DNA from: Orobanche coerulescens
Lineage: Eukaryota; Streptophyta; Magnoliopsida; Lamiales; Orobanchaceae
Direction of reading: 5' to 3'
NCBI GenBank assembly: GCA_033398695.1
Contig: CM065817.1
Span: forward strand, 64,158,001 to 64,222,000
Length of the DNA: 64,000 nucleotides
Within the stretch, counting starts at the first letter, position 1. Every line of letters begins with the position of its first letter. Below are positions 45,458 through 57,384 of this stretch, piece by piece. The position numbers and the translations under genes are program-made. The notes beneath the pieces are model-generated. The model was not told the DNA's origin. It was given only the letters and a program-made list of their open reading frames with translations, and made no database searches.

Positions 45458-47293
45458 TGTTAGGAATATGCCCTCGAATGCCACTCAGAGGATGAGAGAG
45501 TGAGAGCAATTGTATTGTAATTATGAATATTATATTTAATAAGGCAATTATTATTTCTATATTATTGTATATCACTGGCATTGTGATTTGGTATATAGAA
45601 TAATAGTCCTTGCATTTAAGAGTGAACATTCTACTCCTTATGGAGATATGGAGATAGGCACTAGAAGTGTTTAGAGCCCGAATGCTTAACTAGTTCGCAA
45701 GTCGATAAAACTTAACAGGACATTAAGTTTTAATAAGACTTGTATAACTGATGTTAGGATGTGTGCACGTCTTCATAGCATAGTTATAAGTATATTGGTG
45801 GGACCAGTATACTCGAACATGACTCATACTCGATTCAGTCACACGGTATTCACTCTCGGAGAGTCGATGACGAATCGAAAGGTTGTGATAGTATACGTGG
45901 ACCTTTGACTTGAGGGTTCAGTAGAAGATGTGTCTGTGACGTTTAGTTTGTCATTAGAGTAGTTAGACTCATTTGCTTAATTGCTGAGTCGACCTCGAAG
46001 TGCGGACTATACGGGCAGGTAGCAGTCTTTGTTGTACGCCAAGAAAGGATTCTATCTCCTATTATTGAGCAGGCGAATGTCCTATACGGTTAATGGCAAA
46101 TAAGATCATAAGTCTTTGGCCAAAGCATTCTGATATAGTCGTATTAGATACACTATTAATCAGTCGGTCTTGATTTGCATTAACACATGTATAGAGTTTA
46201 GTCAACAGTAGGGTTTGACTTTACCGTGACCCGAAGACTTGACCGAGACATCTGATGAAGGGTCTATACGTATATAGTATTCACGACATAATGGTTCTGG
46301 AATGATTCGTTCATTCGTTCTTAGTCGGGGTTTACTGAGGCGGCTTAAGCCGGGCTAAGTGCTGCCCGCACTCATTGGTTCCTCCCAATGCCGGCTGAGA
46401 CGAACCTACGGAGTCGCGCAATAGGATCATTGATGGATAAATGTGAATTAATAATCTCTCTTATAATATTAGATATTAGATATCTAATTTTGATTTATCG
46501 GATAAATCAAATAGCGGTCTTATGAATTATAAGTAGGTTACTGGGTGATTACTTTAATTCATAAATTATATTTCTTAGAGAAATATATTTGTGTTTGATA
46601 TAATTAATTAATTGGATTATATAATTAGTCCAAACACATTGGAAATAAAACGGATTCATTTGACGAACATCCGGTACACGATGGATTCGTTTTGACGAAC
46701 ATCCAGTACACGAGCCGAGTAAACTCGACTCGTCTTCTTGGAAATTTCCCTTAGGGCCGCCCCCCTCCCTCTCTTGTCTCTTTTATACTTATTTTATGTC
46801 ACTAGGTGACATATGTGAGGTGTATTTGATACTCTCAATCATGTGTTAAAGGAAGACTTTCATTTTTTTATAAATAAAAGTCTTTAAAAAGGAGAGAGGA
46901 CAATTTCTTCTTTGTAGAACTCAAAATCACGAATTTGAGAGAGAGAGTAAGGTTGAAAACTTTATCTTTATCTTAGAGACAAGATATAAGAAGAATACAT
47001 TGAGAGACAAAATTCCTACAAGCTTCCCTAGCCGCATTCTTGAAGAAAGGAAGCTTGTCGATTTTTCCATCAAGTTTCGGCGTGTGAAGTAGAGGCATCT
47101 TGCTTTAGGTGCTTGGAACGAAGGGCTCTTCATCATCATAATCATCATACGAAGATTTTTCAGAGACATCATAGGTATGAGACTTTGATTCCTTGATCTT
47201 CGTATTTTTCTTTTCGTATATACGTTACTTGATCAATCCTCTTAGGGATTCCGTTATTCTTCTGCTGCGTTTATTTTCTGTGGAATCCCAACA
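45458..47293 (+). repeat. 5' LTR of K2, 1836 bp
   Basis: TGTTAGGAATATGCCCTC...AATCCCAACA. Alignable to the K1 LTR in blocks. The AT-rich half is at about 46440-46640. Confidence 0.9.
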
Positions 47294-47294
47294 G

Positions 47295-47306
47295 TGGTAT
47301 CAGAGC
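47295..47306 (+). promoter_or_regulatory. Primer-binding site of K2
   Basis: TGGTATCAGAGC, one base after the LTR, identical to the K1 PBS. Confidence 0.92.
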
Positions 47307-48986
47307 GAGGTCAAATATATCGTATATACGATCATCTTTGCATTTGGAATGTTATTTGATGATGTTTATGATTTAGAATCATAATAGATATAATCGAAGA
47401 AATTTAATCGTTCGTAGTAAGTCAAGTTTCGACTATTTTATGTGAATTATAAATCTGAAAAATTTGATTTTTGTTGATTAATAAGTTCTTCATGAAGATA
47501 AGAAACTTTTTCGTTTTGGAAGCGAGTCGAAAAAATGAGAAAAACGGGGGTTAAACACGAATACCGCACGAAGACGCATTTCGGCAGCAGCCATCGATCG
47601 CCGCTGGCCGCCGAGAGTGACTCGGTAGGCTATCAGAGCCGCCGCCACCGCTGGCCGCTGGCCGAGAGTGACTCGTCCGGCGATTCTCGGTTTTCGCCCG
47701 ATTTTGAATCGGGCCGTAATGGGCCTCGACATCGATTTTCCGGGACTCCATTTTTGTGTTTATATTTCGTTATAATAATTTTCGAAATTTAAATTGGATT
47801 TAATTGGATTTAATAAAATATTTGGTATATCTTTTTATTAAGGGAAATTATTAGACGAGAATATTGTTTTGGCCGGATTACTTTGAACGGATTAAAATGA
47901 CGATTATAAATATTAATTTTATTAATATTGTAGAAATTAAATAGATTAATTTTTATATTAATTGGATTAATATATTAATTGATTATTTAATTTCATTTAC
48001 CGTTACATGTTGTATGGAATGCCTTATGTGATGGTGATATAGCTCGTGGACTTAGTTGTTGATTTGTTCGATTCGATATGGTTGTAAAGGCCATTTTGAG
48101 CCTATTTATTTTTACTAGAAAATATGTATTATAGGACGTATTGTTCAATGATGTAATTATTCATATGGCTATGACGAAGACCGAAGACGACCGACTAGAA
48201 GACGAAGAATCAATACTGTATTTTTCCTTTCTTTATTTGGCTTGGCCCAATACTTAGGAAAAAGTCCATGAGCTATATGTTGGTAGTAACTAGGTTGCTA
48301 TTTATTGTTTTTCATTTTGAATGATTGACAAACCACAAACCGCGCTTATAAACGGATTAATGTGCAAAGTGTAACATATAATCGCGTTAATACTCCCACT
48401 TACAAACACTAAGTTATAAAGGTTACGAGGTTTCCTACCCTCCGTCAAACTCATGGAAAATTGAAATCTAAACCGGAATATTATTCTTCCGAGTATGTCG
48501 GGGTAAATTTTTGGGGAAAGTTGATAAATTCCTAGAGTGCATTACATGCCTTTGGTTGTGACAAATCAAACCCCTATAAACCGTATGGGTTGCCGGGTAA
48601 GATTCAATTGTCAGACTAATAGGAGTTGACGGTTTAAACTTAGATAGTTCAGCGAGCCATAGAAACCGAATTGGTTGAGGCAAGTGAACTAGGGGTAAAA
48701 AAAGATCGAATCATCCATTAGATGGATTGGTATTAGACACCACTTTATAAAGAATAATAGAATATAAACCGTATGGGTTGCCTTCTATTAAACTTTGTAA
48801 AGAAATCGATCACCACTATGAAGTCACCCAAGACTTCCGGATTTAACATGGGAGTGTGTAAATGCCGATAAAATAGTGGGAGCCGTGTTATGAATAAAGA
48901 AAGTCCTTAAATTCTTTACTCGGATCATAATTAAACAATCACTAACGAATCTCATATTATTCTCTGCAGTTAACAAAACTCTCAAT
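47307..48986 (+). other. K2 5' leader
   Basis: About 1.7 kb, AT-rich except for a GC-rich island at 47570-47720 with two TGACTCG copies (47618 and 47669). Blocks such as ACATGGGAGTGTGT near 48847 are shared with the K1 leader. No coding sequence. Confidence 0.7.
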
Positions 48987-51535
48987 ATGACAATGAACCC
49001 ACTCGCTATACTACTTGAAAAGAATGTCCTGACTGGTCCGAACTATGTGGACTAGCTTCGGAACTTGAGGATTGTCCTAACTATGGAAATGCTGGGATAC
49101 GTCTTGGAGGCGGACATCCCAGCGGCTCCTGCAAGAACCCGAGCCAATCAGGAAGATGTCGATGTCCATGAGAAATGGGTAGTAGATGATATAAGAGTGC
49201 GAGGGTACATGTTAGGCTCAATGACCAATGAGCTTCAACGTGCCCATGAAAAGATGACGTCTTCACGAGCCATCTTAGCGCACCTGGCTGAGCTCTATGG
49301 AGAGCATAGCCGAACTGCTAGATATGAGATATCAAAGTAATTATTCGGCGCCAGGATGAAGGAAGGAGAGAAGGTTGGGGACCATGTCCTCAAGATGATC
49401 TCGATGATTGAGAGATTGGAAGCTCTTGATTTTCAGATGCATGCGTCTCTCCAAACTGACCTTATCCTGCAGTCACTTCCTGACTCCTTTTCCCAATTTG
49501 TCATAAACTTCAACTGCAATGATATTGCATGTAACTTAGCTGGGCTAATGAACAAACTGACGACTGCCCAGTCTCAGATGAAGACAAAGGGAAAGGAAGC
49601 TGCACTTGTGATTTCTTCTAAGACTTGGAAGTCCAAGAATAAGAAGAAAAAGAACAAGAAGCAGTTAGGTCCGATAGCTAAGATCGACAAGGAAAGGGGA
49701 AAGGCCCCAATGGTTCAAAAGAGCAAAGGGGCCAAGAAAACGGATGTATGCCTCAACTGCGGTGAGCTAGGCCACTGGAAGAGGTATTGTCCAAAGCTTG
49801 ACCGTAATGCGCCTTCAGGTACGGAACTACTAGTTTTAGAAACAAATTGTTCTGTAACTGTATATTCTACTTCTTGGATACTTGATTCCGGTGCGAGTTC
49901 TCATATTTGTACAATGAATCAGGATCTGGAACGAAGTAGGAAGCTGGATTCAGGGGAGGTGATGGTCACCGTCGGAAGTGGGCATAGTGTCGAAGCTTCT
50001 GATATCGGATCCCTTATGTTGGATTTAGAATCTGGTTTTATTCTCACTTTAGAAGATGTACTTGTTTTGCCCAAGGGGCACAAGAATATTGTATCAATTC
50101 CGGTCATGGACCGAAAGGGATTTCACTTCTTTATTGGAGATGGGTCCTGTCGTATTTATTTCAGAAATAAATTGGTTGGTACTGCTACATTATTAAATGG
50201 TTTATACCATTTAAATTTAAAGAATAAGACAACTGTGAACACTATAAATAGGAAGCGTGGTAGGGATGAAACGAACCAAGCACTTAAGTGGCATCTTAGA
50301 CTTGGTCATATCGGTCAGACCAAGGTTCATAAAATGGAGAAAGATGGGCTTACGGGTCCATTGGGATCAGATCCCTATCCAACTTGTGAATCTTGCCTTC
50401 AAGGCAAAATGACTAAGTTACCCTTCGCAGGACTTTTGAAAGATCTGATGAATAACTTGGATTGATCCATACCGACGTCTGTGGCCCTTTTGAAGTGGCA
50501 CGAGACGGCTTTCGATTTCATTACATTCACTGATGACCATACCAGGTATGGATTCGTGTACTTAATGAAACATAAGTCTGAAGCTTTTGATAAATTCAAG
50601 GAATTTAAAGCCCTAGTTGAAAATCAAACAGGTAACCGTGTTAAGACTCTTCGGTCAGACCGGGGTGGTGAGTACAGGAGTACCGAATTTGATGAGTTCT
50701 TAAAAGAACTAGGAATAGTGTCACAATTCACTCCTCCAGCTACTCCACAATTAAATGGTGTATCAGAAAGAAGGAACCGAACCTTGTTGGACATGGTTCG
50801 CACTATTCTTAACTATACTGATCTACCGATTTATCTGTGGGGTTACGCGCTCCTTACTGCTGTGCATATCTTGAATAGATGTCCTTCCAAATCCGTTCCT
50901 AAGACTCCCCATGAGATGTGGAGAGGTAGGAAACCAAGTCTTAATCACATTAGGATTTGGGGATGCCCTGCTTATGTCAAGAAGACTAAAGTAGAGAAAT
51001 TGGAAACTAGGTCTGTGAAAGGTCGTTTCATAGGATATCCAGGGGATTCCATAGGATATCTATTCTACATGCACGAAGATCATAGGATCATCGTTGCTAT
51101 ACAAGCACACTTCCTGGAAGATCAGTTTATTCAGGAAGGAGGGGCAGGTACAAATATTTCTTTGGAAGAAATAAAAGAAACACCAAATGAGACACCTATG
51201 CAAGATATAAGAACCGAACCTTCTGAAATACAAATACAACCTCGCAAGTCTAGTAGAATTTCTCAGTTACCTGAGAGGTATGGCTATCTGCATCAAGCGG
51301 AACTGGGTGTCCATGAGATGACAGAAAGTAGTCAAGAGAATGATCCTTCTACATACGACCAAGCGATGGTAGACATTGACTCCACCAAGTGGCAAAAAGC
51401 TATAGAAGCTGAGATAGACTCAATGCATGCTAATCAGGTCTGGACTTTAGTAGATCGTCCTAAAGGCATAGTGCCTATTGGAAACAAATGTATCTATAAG
51501 AGAAAGACTGATGGAGATGGCAAGGTTGATACCTA
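48987..51535 (+). pseudogene. gag-pol: gag-pol of K2, truncated in RT by V1
   Basis: Frame from ATG 48987 with TAG at about 49053 (a Trp position in related gag), TAA at 49338 (a Gln position) and a shift near 50463-50530, after which the frame runs to 51535. Domains: gag, CCHC knuckle 49749-49790 (CLNCGELGHWKRYC), protease DSGASSH with Asp at 49884, integrase zinc region HLRLGH...CESC (about 50290-50400), core with TDDHTRYG (about 50530), RSDRGGEY (about 50656) and the Glu near 50766, and RT start WQKAIEAEIDSM (about 51391). V1 interrupts a tyrosine codon at 51535/51536. Confidence 0.88.
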
Positions 51536-52198
51536 TGTTGGGAAAACAAAGACCCTGTATCGAAACAGCCGGGATATCCGATCCCTGTATCGAATGGTAT
51601 TTGATAAAGAGGTTTTGACATATATGCCAATCCGAATATAGTAAAGGAAACTGTATCGAAGCTTTGAGGTATTATCCTGTATCGAAGACCTACCTCGAAT
51701 CAGCATATAGTGAAGCCCTTCAGTACAGCAACAAGTCTCATAAAAGACCTAGTATGGAAACTGTCTCGAATCTCATACAGTTATCTTCCATACAGCTCAC
51801 AACAGGAAAAAGAAGGAATCTCCATAAGTCAAGTCCCGTTGAATAAAGAAGTATTTAAATACTCAAGGATAAAGTATTTAAATACTGTCAGTCAATAGAT
51901 CTTCAAAATCCCGCTAAATCCGGATCGTGCTATAATCCCGTTGGAACGGAATCTCATTCAAACGGATACATCTCAACGGATATATATTTCAGAGACTATA
52001 TATATCTTATGAGGGCATTGAAGATCAGTTACCAGTCACCTAACACTCAAGCTATCAAAAGTTATCATCAGAGCAAAACATATCTCCAAAGCTTACTGCA
52101 ATTAAGATCTAAAGAGATATATAGTGCTCATCATCCTGAACAACACTTCATCAGCTGAAATCTCTTAAAGTCAAAGTTGTTGTTCACCATATGTTCTA
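51536..52198 (+). repeat. V1 5' LTR, part 1
   Basis: Starts TGTTGGGAAAAC. It contains repeated CTGTATCGAA (51555, 51585, 51651, 51677, variant at 51761). It ends with the TRG-3 TSD TTCTA at 52194-52198. Confidence 0.85.
51555..51770 (+). repeat. CTGTATCGAA repeats in V1 U3
   Basis: Four exact copies and one variant (CTGTCTCGAA) within 216 bp. GATACAG and CTGTATC words recur in the LTR end (57170-57260), in pol and in the tail (62975-63100). Confidence 0.85.
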
Positions 52199-53402
52199 TG
52201 TTGTTGCCCAAAATATTTATCCGAAGATTAATACTGCTGGAAGACGGACAACAAACAACAATTGCGGGAGCACTTCCGAGAGAAGATAAATGATACAAGA
52301 TTTGTCGGGTTTGTTAGGCCCGGGCTTGAATGCTCTCGCGAGATGTTATTAATACGAATATTCATGGATACAAGTATTAATGAGAGAAATCTAAATACAA
52401 TGAGTGTAAAAAGACTCTGTTAATCCGGCTCTTGAGCGAAGCTTGGTGTTCTTCGTCCCCGCCGATAATCTACTGGATGAGATAGTCCGGGAGAAGTAAG
52501 ACCGAAAGATAGCTGTTGCCAAGAGTTGGATGTTAGCCAAGTGTTATGTATTTTGCTTCTGTATGGTGTGAAATTGCGAGAATGCAGAGAGAGAATCCAA
52601 GTGCAGGCTGCCTTCTTTATATAGGGGTTGAGGTGCCTTGTTCCCTAGTGGGCGATCGCCTTTCGGCCATTAATGTAATGGGGCGATCGTCCTAAAGGTC
52701 ACATGGGCTGCCTGCCAAAAGTCTAAGGCTACAGCTGGTAGCCAGCTGTGCGGTCCAATGAGGAGCCAGCACGCGTCCGGAAGTACTGTCACAGGAGGTC
52801 CCACTTTGTTACTTTCGGCGGACTTTGTCAGTAGGAAAGGTAGGTGACAGGCTGTGGTCACCAGTCTTGTCCGTCAGCTCCTTTCGCAGGTCTGCGGCCC
52901 TGTTGGTAGGTGAGGTAGGTGACAGGTTTGTCAGCGCCTTTTGTGGATCTGCACGTGGGTGCTGTCCTGTGGCTCGGCCTTGGCCGACTGGATGGCCATC
53001 GGCCCAGATCGTCATGATGCGGTCGTCTCTAGCTGGACACCGAGGATCGTTCTCGGCCAGTCACTGAAGGTCGGCATTGGTCGGTCACCAAGGGTCGGTC
53101 GCCAGATGCCGAGAGACGGTCGGTCTCCAAGGGTAGGTCGGCAAGTGCCTAGAGATGATCGTCCGCTAGACGGTCGCCGAGGGTCGGTCGCCGAGTACCG
53201 AGAGGCGATCGTCTTGATGTCGATCGCTCGGCACCGGGCTTCGTCCTGGGACCTTCGGTTGGCCAGTCTAGCATGTCCGCTGGGTTAAGGCTCGGTCGCC
53301 TGATCGCCGATCGGCTGATCTGCCTTGGCCGATCGGCAGTGACTCGGTCGCCTGATCTCCTAGTAGATCGCCGGTCGGAATGTGTTAATTCTTGACACAA
53401 CA
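52199..53402 (-). repeat. 3' LTR of TRG-3, 1204 bp
   Basis: Bounded by TGTTGTTGCCC and GACACAACA. A TATA-like TATATAG is near 52619. U3 on the right is rich in GGTCGG and GCGATCG. Confidence 0.92.
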
Positions 53403-54182
53403 ATTGCCCCCCATCTTGCTCCTATGTTGAAGACATGGGGCGAGGTGGTTCTTGCTGGTGATCGTGTATGGATGAGGACGGGTGATCTGAGCTGACTTAG
53501 GACTCGGACTTGGGCTATCATAGTCAATTGGCTAGCTATCTTTCGGTCTTGTACCTGCAAAAACAACATTGGCCGATCCCCCATGGAAACTTGGTGGTTT
53601 CGATTTGTTTGAGGAATCGTGCACAGTCGCGGAGATCGATGGACCGACTCCATGACCGTGTCTTGGTGCGCGAAGACATTGAGTGTCTCGTGACTCACTT
53701 TATTATGAGGGTCCTCTGTTAGGCTGCGCCTCGCCTCGTATTTAAACGAAGGGCGTGCGGTCTCAGTCTAGAGGAGTCCTTGCGCGGGGCAGCGTCGGAT
53801 GAATCAACTCCACGCCCGCGGCTTGTTAGCTCTGCTTCCACCTCGGCCAGCCATGGAGATGGCCGACCTCGACGGTGTACGTTGAGACGGGGTTGTGGCA
53901 TGTGTCCACTGATTAATGTTGGAGAGACCTCAGACTACGCAGGCCTCGTATTTAAACGAAGGCGGGCGATCTCGGCGAAAGGACCTTGCATGGCCGGCGG
54001 CGGTTCCATCGATTGCCAGACCATGGCTTTATGAAGTGCGGTGGAGGCGATCTTATGCCTTAGTCCGTCATGTTATATCTTTGGGATCGTAGATGGCGAT
54101 CGTGTCACCGGGTTCTTGATGATGTAGCGTGATGATCGGCGATCGGGCCGAAGATCGCGATCGTCGCTCAGTGCCGATCGCT
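53403..54182 (-). other. TRG-3 PPT and non-coding 3' internal region
   Basis: The reverse complement of 53403-53415 is GATGGGGGGCAAT, the likely PPT. The remainder has no ORF shared with other copies. ATTTAAACGAAGG occurs twice (53741 and 53949), a short internal duplication. Confidence 0.75.
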
Positions 54183-55430
54183 TTATTCGTAGGTCGACGT
54201 CGGCGATCGGCGGGAGATCGTCGTCCGGCGCCGATCGCGCCGCTCACGAGCTAAGAAGGAACCTTTGCACGGCCGTAAAATCTGCGGCTCTAGCCGGAAG
54301 GCTGCGTAGGTTGTAGGTTGGGTCTTCGTGAGATGCTGAACATAGGCGAAAAACCACGAAATCCTCCTAGGACCGCGTAGAGGCGGTCTCATCGCTTATG
54401 GGCTCGCCATTGAGGATGATTACGTCTACCCGGTCGATGTAGTCCGAGTCGGACTCTTCTTCTCCCCGCTGATTTGCATCATGCGGAGGGGACCTTGGTC
54501 GGACGACCACAGTGGCGAAGTACTCCGTGAAGACGTGCGCCCGGCTCGTTAAAGGAGCCAATGGACCGAGGTGGCAATGAAGTGTACCACCGGTGGGCGA
54601 GTCGTCAGTCGGAGGAACATTCGGCACTGGTCGCGTCGGATGCCCCACACCGGTCATGTAGATGTTGAACTTCCTCAGTGCACTGGGGTCCGATCGCCCC
54701 TCGTACACGGGTGTTTGCGGGGCGATCTTGTCTTTGCACGGGGCGAGCTCGATGTCGATCGTGGCGGCTCGCTTGGCGGCGATCGTCTTCTTGGCGCCGC
54801 CACAGATTCCGAGAGCGCCTTCATGTCGTCGAGTTGACGTTGCATCGCAGCCATTGCCGTGGCTTGGTCGCTTGCGGATCGGCTTTGGGAGGCGAGGCCG
54901 AGGCGATCGTGTACCGATATCGGCTCGGCTGCCGGCCTCGGCAATTTGGCGAGGATCCAGACGGCTAGGCTACCTTGGGAGTCGGGTAGGCCGAGCTCAC
55001 GGTGACGGACTCAAACTCCGTCGTCTCGTAGCCGAGGCAGGCGCCCGGCCGCCAGTCGGGTCACCGCCCGTGCGATCGAAGACAGAGGTGCCCCGGCGCG
55101 GCGCCTCTTCTGCGGACGGAGCCTCACAGCGTCGCTCGGCGATGACGCCTTGAGCTTCCGCTTGGACTTCCGGCGGACGACCGAGGGGGCGATAGCGGGA
55201 GGCGCGTCGAGAGCACTCCGTCGCTCCTGTAGGACGGCCAGGGCCCCTTCGATCTGTTCCTTGGTTCGGAACCGATCGAGCGAGAGGCTTGGGCCGCCGT
55301 CCAGGGGCGGGATCGAGCGTCTCTGACCGCGGCGGCTACCTTCCACCATCGGCTGTGGCTCGGACTGGGACGGAACGCGGCTTCCGGCCGGCTGGCCGGC
55401 GGCTTTCTTCGACGCGGAGGCGGAAGACAT
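54183..55430 (-). pseudogene. gag: gag of TRG-3 (many frameshifts)
   Basis: Reads leftwards from an ATG at about 55430 (MSSASASKK). The N-terminal part is open to 55011. The middle and gag domain are spread over other frames (54944-54675, 54708-54367, 54392-54183). Compared with the intact TRG-2 gag, the differences are many one- and two-base losses between about 54000 and 55100. Despite this, its LTRs are nearly identical, so the damage is unexpected for a young element. Confidence 0.85.
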
Positions 55431-55548
55431 GATTTCTGGAAGATTTCTTTGAAGTGCAGTAAGTGTCACTTCAAGTATCTGCCCCGAGAACAGTGAGTGT
55501 TCTTCGGGACGGTAGGTGTAAAAAATCGAGGGTTGGATTTGCCCCTTC

Positions 55549-55560
55549 CTCTAGCGCCAA
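55549..55560 (-). promoter_or_regulatory. Putative PBS of TRG-3
   Basis: The reverse complement is TTGGCGCTAGAG, one base inside the 5' LTR, the same as TRG-2. Confidence 0.65.
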
Positions 55561-55561
55561 T

Positions 55562-56765
55562 TGTTGTTGCCCAAAATATTTATCCGAAGATTAATACTGC
55601 TGGAAGACGGACAACAAACAACAATTGCGGGAGCACTTCCGAGAGAAGATAAATGATACAAGATTTGCCGGGTTTGTTAGGCCCGGGCTTGAATGCTCTC
55701 GCGAGATGTTATTAATACGAATATTCGTGGATACAAGTATTAATGAGAGAAATCTAAATACAATGAGTGTAAAAAGACTCTGTTAATCCGGCTCTTGAGC
55801 GAAGCTTGGTGTTCTTCGTCCCCGCCGATAATCTGCTGGATGAGATTGGCCGGGAGAAGTAAGACCGAAAGATAGCTGTTGCCAAGAGTTAGATGTTAGC
55901 CAAGTGTTATGTATTTTGCTTCTGTATGGTGTGAAATTGCGAGAATGCAGAGAGAGAATCCAAGTGCAGGCTGCCTTCTTTATATAGGGGTTGAGGTGCC
56001 TTGTTCCCTAGTGGGCGATCGCCTTTCGGCCATTAATGTAATGGGGCGATCGTCCTAAAGGTCACATGGGCTGCCTGCCAAAAGTCTAAGGCTACAGCTG
56101 GTAGCCAGCTGTGCGGTCCAATGAGGAGCCAGCACGCGTCCGGAAGTACTGTCACAGGAGGTCCCACTTTGTTACTTTCGGCGGACTTTGTCAGTAGGAA
56201 AGGTAGGTGACAGGCTGTGGTCACCAGTCTTGTCCGTCAGCTCCTTTCGCAGGTCTGCGGCTCTGTTGGTAGGTGAAGTAGGTGTCAGGTTTGTCAGCGC
56301 CTTTTGTGGATCTGCACGTGGGTGCTGTCCTGTGGCTCGGCCTTGGCCGACTGGATGGCCATCGGCCCAGATCGTCATGATGCGGTCGTCTCTAGCTGGA
56401 CACCGAGGATCGTTCTCGGCCAGTCACTGAAGGTCGGCATTGGTCGGTCACCAAGGGTCGGTCGCCAGATGCCGAGAGACGGTCGGTCTCCAAGGGTAGG
56501 TCGGCAAGTGCCTAGAGATGATCGTCCGCTAGACGGTCGCCGAGGGTCGGTCGCCGAGTACCGAGAGGCGATCGTCTTGATGTCGATCGCTCGGCACCGG
56601 GCTTCGTCCTGGGACCTTCGGTTGGCCAGTCTAGCATGTCCGCTGGGTTAAGGCTCGGTCGCCTGATCGCCGATCGGCTGATCTGCCTTGGCCGATCGGC
56701 AGTGACTCGGTCGCCTGATCTCCTAGTAGATCGCCGGTCGGAATGTGTTAATTCTTTACACAACA
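55562..56765 (-). repeat. 5' LTR of TRG-3, 1204 bp
   Basis: Same length and almost the same sequence as 52199-53402. Differences include bases near 55665, 55841, 56262, 56284 and 56757. Confidence 0.92.
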
Positions 56766-56770
56766 TTCTA

Positions 56771-57277
56771 TACGTTGAACAAACTCAAGATCAGCCCTGT
56801 GTGGACTGAACAATCTGTGCTTCTCCGAAACTGTGTGTGAAGGATTTGCATTGAAGAAGATGAAGCTTCAGAACTGTGTGTGAAGAGGCAAGTCAAAGCA
56901 TTAGCTCAAAACCAATCTGTGTGAACGGTTGAAGCTAAGATCTTTATATCAATCTGTGTGAACGATATATTGATTGTGTGTTGTTATAATTACGTAGTTG
57001 TGTACGTAGTAATTATAATAAACTTTTTACTCCTGTGTGGAGGACCAGTGGACGTAGAGGGATTTACCTCGAACCACTTTAATTACTGTGTTATTTACCT
57101 TCAGCTTTTACTGTTTTAATTACTGTGATTAATTAAGTATACACTATACATTTAGTTGTTGTATCCACAGCAACCTACTGTATCTAAGACTTCCGCTACG
57201 CACTCAGATTTAAAATCCATACAGTTTGTTGTTTAAACTATTTTCCAAACTGTATCCAGTATACTTAGTGGCCAACA
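56771..57277 (+). repeat. V1 5' LTR, part 2
   Basis: Resumes the V1 LTR after TRG-3 and ends GGCCAACA at 57277. The intact LTR would be about 1170 bp. CTGTGTG is frequent in the first 230 bp. Confidence 0.82.
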
Positions 57278-57279
57278 AG

Positions 57280-57291
57280 TGGTATCGGAGC
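57280..57291 (+). promoter_or_regulatory. Primer-binding site of V1
   Basis: TGGTATCGGAGC, two bases after the LTR, is the initiator tRNA-Met type with one base different from K1. Confidence 0.88.
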
Positions 57292-57384
57292 GGTTGATTC
57301 TAAAAAGAATCAGTCGTATTCTTAACCGAATCAGATTCAAATCACTTATTTTCAAAACAGTCTCTTTCATTCCTGTATTATCAC

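Larger units (their letters stand above)
45458..51535 (+). mobile_element. K2: Ty1/copia element related to K1, 3' part outside window
   Basis: 5' LTR 45458-47293, PBS, leader, and a gag-pol region interrupted in early RT by Sirevirus V1 at 51536. K2 and K1 share LTR ends, PBS, leader style and closely similar proteins, but the LTRs differ in length (1836 against 2038 bp). The rest of RT, RNase H and the 3' LTR should resume after V1, right of the window. Confidence 0.9.
52199..56765 (-). mobile_element. TRG-3: complete gag-only LTR element
   Basis: A 4567-bp element with two 1204-bp LTRs (52199-53402 and 55562-56765), a minus-strand PBS, broken gag and PPT. Perfect TSDs TTCTA lie at 52194-52198 and 56766-56770. 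LTR ends are TGTTGTTGCCC and ACACAACA. LTRs differ at fewer than about 1% of positions by eye, so insertion was recent. The interior of 2159 bp encodes only gag sequence. This matches the class described as terminal-repeat retrotransposons with a GAG domain (TR-GAG). Confidence 0.93.

Noticed and set aside
52825..53288. Plus-strand frames repeated at 56188-56651
   Set aside because: Both lie in the TRG-3 LTRs, antisense to the element, and are duplicated only because LTRs are paired.
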